Below, in pieces: positions 61,275 through 64,000 of a stretch of 64,000 nt of DNA. Each line of letters begins with the position of its first letter. The first letter of the stretch is position 1. A program made the position numbers and the translations under genes. This DNA comes from Anaeramoeba flamelloides (Eukaryota > Metamonada > Anaeramoebidae), in NCBI GenBank assembly GCA_027625915.1, contig JANTQA010000008.1, positions 9,983,001-10,047,000 on the forward strand, given 5' to 3'. Below the pieces are notes generated by a model. The model made no database searches and had not been told where the DNA came from. It saw nothing but the letters and a program-made list of their open reading frames with translations.

Positions 61275-64000
61275 AAATAGGATGAAAAACTTGTTGAGTT
61301 AGTAGGTAATTCAAAAATTGTAGAATGGGATGTTGTTGCTTCGAATTTTGAACAGTTTTCAGAATCAGATTGTTTAAAAAGATTTCGATTTGTAAGAACT
61401 AATTTTTTTTTATTCTTTTTATTTGATTCTTTTTTATTTTCTTTTCCTAACAGTAATTTTTCGTCTGCCTTGTTTGGAAAAAATAAAGACAAAGATCACC
61501 AAGAATTTAAGATGATAAAAAAAAAAAAAAAAATAATAATTGTAGTAATAAGTGATTGGAAAAACCTAGCCACCATTCAAAAAAATCACTCAACCACAAT
61601 AAGAAAAAGAGCAGGAACAAGAACAAGAAAAAGAAAAAGAAAAAGAACAAGATGCTTTTAATTATAATTAACAAAATTATTATTCACTAGTATAAATGGA
61701 ATCAAGACACTTTTTAATTTCATCAACAAAAACAGACAATTAACATAATAAGTTTTTTTCAAGTTGAACAGATTGATCCAAATTAATTTTAGTTTACTTT
61801 TTTAATTTTAAATAATTCAAATTTCACACACCATAAATATTTCCCCTCCTGTTTAAAAATTGCAACATTTTGATAATTTTATGATTAAAGTGGAAGAAAA
61901 TTTCAAATTGTGGGTGTATTTTAAGAAATTAAAATGCAATTGGTTACTGGAGTAGTTTTAAAAAAGTGTGATAAAAAAGTTTTCAATAAATTAAGACCAT
62001 TTCAAAAAAGTGAAAACTTTTTCCAGAATTAAAACCTTTTTTCAGTTGTCTATTTTAAAAAAGTGAGTAGACAATTTTTAAATGCGAGCTCGGGATTGGA
62101 ATGAGAAGAAAAATACTTTTTAAAAAAACAAGTCTTGGCTTTTTTAAAATAGACAACTGAATAAAGGTTTTAATTCTGGAAAAAGTTTTCACTTTTTTGA
62201 AAACAGACAATTGAAAAAAGTTTTAATCCTGGAAATCACACAAAAAAAAAAAAAAAAAAGAAATCACTTTTTTGAAATAGTTTTAATGAAAAAGGACTCT
62301 TAAAGTTTGTTTTCTCTTAGAAAAATACTTTTAAAAACTTTTTTATTTACACCTTATTAAAATTTCCACAATTTTTCAACCAAATTAGAATCCTTCTTTT
62401 CTTTTTCCTAATTGAAAGAAAATAATACAGTCAGTTCCACTTTTAATGCACAAACTTTCAACGAAATTTAAGAACAAAAAAATACAAATTAAAGCACATT
62501 TTTTGGAATTTTTGTTTTACACAAATAATTTTACTAGAATTTGAATTTTGTGCCTTAATTTGGAATTTTTTTTGTGTCTTAAATTTTGTTCAAAGTTTGT
62601 GTCTTAAAAGTGGAACTGACTGTAATAAAAATTTTCAGGTTTTAGGTTTTTGCTTTTTCATTGTTTCCTGCAAGAATACTATTAATATTTACAATAATGA
62701 AAATGTTTTGAATTTTTATCTCATAATCATCACATGATATTTTTTTTTTGCCTAGTTTTGATTATTTGATACAAACCAAATTTACCATCAAAAAACGTTG
62801 AAAGAAATTGTTTTTTTTATTGTTTAAATACAAATAAAAATCAACAAAAAAATGAATAATTTTAAATTTTTTTTAACAAAAAAATACTAAATTCTTTTTT
62901 ATTTCTATTTTTATTAATATTTTTTTAAAAAAAAATAATTATTTATAATTGAAAAGATTAAAAATATTACAAAAAGCAAGGGGCCTTGGAACAAAACTGT
63001 AAGTTTCAATTTATATATTATATAAATAATAAAATTTAACAATTTAAAAAATCCCAATTTTATTAAATTTTTTTCTTTTTTTCTTTTTATTTTTCTTCGA
63101 TAATCAACAGGAAGACGATCTTTTAAAATATGCCATCAAGAAACTGGGTAACTCAAGTTGGTTAAATATAGCATCTTTAGTTGCAGGTAGAAATTCAAAG
63201 CAATGTCGTGAAAGGTAATTTTAATCAAAATTATTAAAAAAAAAAAACAAAAAAGGAAAAATTGATTTAATTCTTAATAATGTATAGTAATTTTAAAAAA
63301 ACTGTTAGAAAAAAGCTGTCAAAAGTATCAAAAAAACATTTCGAGGTTTTTGTGGTTTCAACATTTTTGATTAACCCCAAGAGAATAATAATAATCATAA
63401 TAATAATAATAATTTTTTTGAGTTTGTCTCTCAACAATTTATTTAATTTAATTTTTTTTTTTTTCACTTATTTTTAATTTCATTAATAGATGGTGCAATC
63501 AAATTAACCCAAATATTAACCACTCCCCTTTTAGTCTCGAAGAAGAAGAACTTTTAATTGCAAAACAATTAGAATTAGGAAACAAATGGAGCAAAATAGC
63601 AAAATTTTTTAAGGGAAGGCCAGACAATATGTTAAAAAATATGTGGCATTCCTTATGTACTCAAAGAAAATTAAACACGAAAAAGAATAATAAATCAAAA
63701 AGAAGAAAACAGCGTAATACGAGAAAAACAAAGAATCCAATTGGCCTAAATAACACCCTAAACACAAGAATTACAAGAAGCACCAGGAGTACAAGAAGTA
63801 CAAGAAAAAGAGAAAGGGAAATTTTGCAAGGAATTACAATAACAAATGTCACAAAGGAAACAGATAAAATTAGAAAAATTAAAGAAAGCCAAACAATTGA
63901 AAACAAAATTATCACCAAAAGAGTCGACAATCAACAAGCCGACCAGAATCAAAACGAAATTATTTTTAACAGCACAAACACAAACACAAACACAAATACA
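61073..64000 (+). CDS. Three-repeat MYB transcription factor (3R-MYB), partial at both ends
   Basis: Nuclear DNA-binding regulator of c-MYB/MYB3R type. Exons: 61073-61172, 61281-61391, 62957-62998, 63111-63214, 63490 to beyond the edge; introns 108, 1565, 112 and 275 nt, with phases that all fit. R1: KWTNKL joined to DEKLVELVGNSKIVEWDVVA and CLKRFRF. R2: SKGPWNKT joined to EDDLLKYAIKKLG, SSWLNIASLVAGR, SKQCRER joined to WCNQINP. R3: HSPFSLEEEELL, NKWSKIAKFFKGR, DNMLKNMWHSL. The recognition helices (GRNSKQCRERW and GRPDNMLKNMW) are close to c-MYB, pointing to an AACNG-type site. In R3 the first Trp is Phe. R1 is the most diverged and lacks the second part of its usual acidic cluster. A basic SRKKKITNKK stretch precedes R1 and a basic Arg/Thr/Lys-rich region follows R3. 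An upstream first exon (61073 starts in mid-codon) and the 3' end are not in view. Confidence 0.9.
62001..62201. repeat. Near-perfect 63-bp inverted repeat in MYB intron
   Basis: Arms 62001-62063 and 62139-62201 are inverse with a single mismatch, around a 75-nt loop. A third, degenerate half-copy follows at 62205-62245. In the transcript this would form a long hairpin. Confidence 0.9.
62428..62622. mobile_element. MITE family H, copy 4 (195 bp), in MYB intron
   Basis: Termini CAGTCAGTTCCACTTTTAAT and inverse of CAGTCAGTTCCACTTTTAAG, TA flanks at 62426-62427 and 62623-62624. Same size as copies 1 and 3 near 17 kb. Confidence 0.92.

Noticed and set aside
1-64000. rRNA, tRNA or CRISPR features
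   Set aside because: No T-loop/acceptor pattern, no conserved rRNA words and no spaced direct repeats were seen. The sequence is nuclear and eukaryotic.

Overview
The window is 64 kb of nuclear DNA from a very AT-rich, free-living-type protist. The signs are GT-AG introns from about 110 nt to 3.7 kb, long gene-free stretches packed with homopolymers, Asn/Lys-rich low-complexity inserts in proteins, an HDEL-type ER chaperone, and genes of eukaryotic families only (neurofibromin, three-repeat MYB, EXO1, RNASEK). TAA is used as a normal stop and TGG as Trp, so the code looks standard. Orthologues of NF1 and an animal-type 3R-MYB would fit an amoebozoan, a holozoan relative or an anaeramoeba-like lineage. 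I cannot name the species from the sequence alone. No rRNA, tRNA, CRISPR array or operon is visible.

Layout, left to right. 1-5204 (-): a PIN/auxin-efflux-carrier-type transporter with a 3.5 kb intron full of small inverted-repeat elements; it runs off the left edge. 5584-10243: an apparently complete pogo/Tigger-like DNA transposon of 4.66 kb with TA target duplications and a 1094-residue DDD transposase carrying a long Arg/Gly/Asn-rich tail. 12766-14757 (-): ER Hsp70 (BiP). 15881-16860 (+): a decayed RRM gene cut by a 194-bp MITE. 16620-19510: a MITE cluster. 19838-20376 (+): a three-exon RNASEK gene. 20380-25680: dispersed repeats only. 25683-40482 (-): a neurofibromin (NF1) RasGAP gene of about 2710 codons in four exons. 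40483-47070: gene-free, repeats and a coding fossil. 47071-47658 (+): an RBBP9/YdeN-type serine hydrolase. 49681-51425: an inverted-repeat element and a dead Tc1/mariner copy. 53003-56090 (-): EXO1. 56345-59000: foldback and dispersed repeats. 59637-60870 (-): an unidentified decayed coding region. 61073 to the right edge (+): a three-repeat MYB gene in at least five exons, partial at both ends.

The genes are an ordinary eukaryotic mixture (ER folding, Ras off-switch, mismatch-repair nuclease, V-ATPase-associated membrane protein, transcription factor), each with its own promoter. They are not functionally grouped. The distinctive content is the mobile DNA: at least six families, most of them flanked by TA, several nested in one another. 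One nested insertion can be proved from a second, empty copy of the same site inside the window.

The neurofibromin frame is broken about eight times, almost always at A/T homopolymers, although homology runs straight through. After allowing for these single-base slips, the last exon is an exact multiple of three. This points to homopolymer-length errors in the assembly more than to gene death, and it should temper any reading of 'broken' genes elsewhere in this window.
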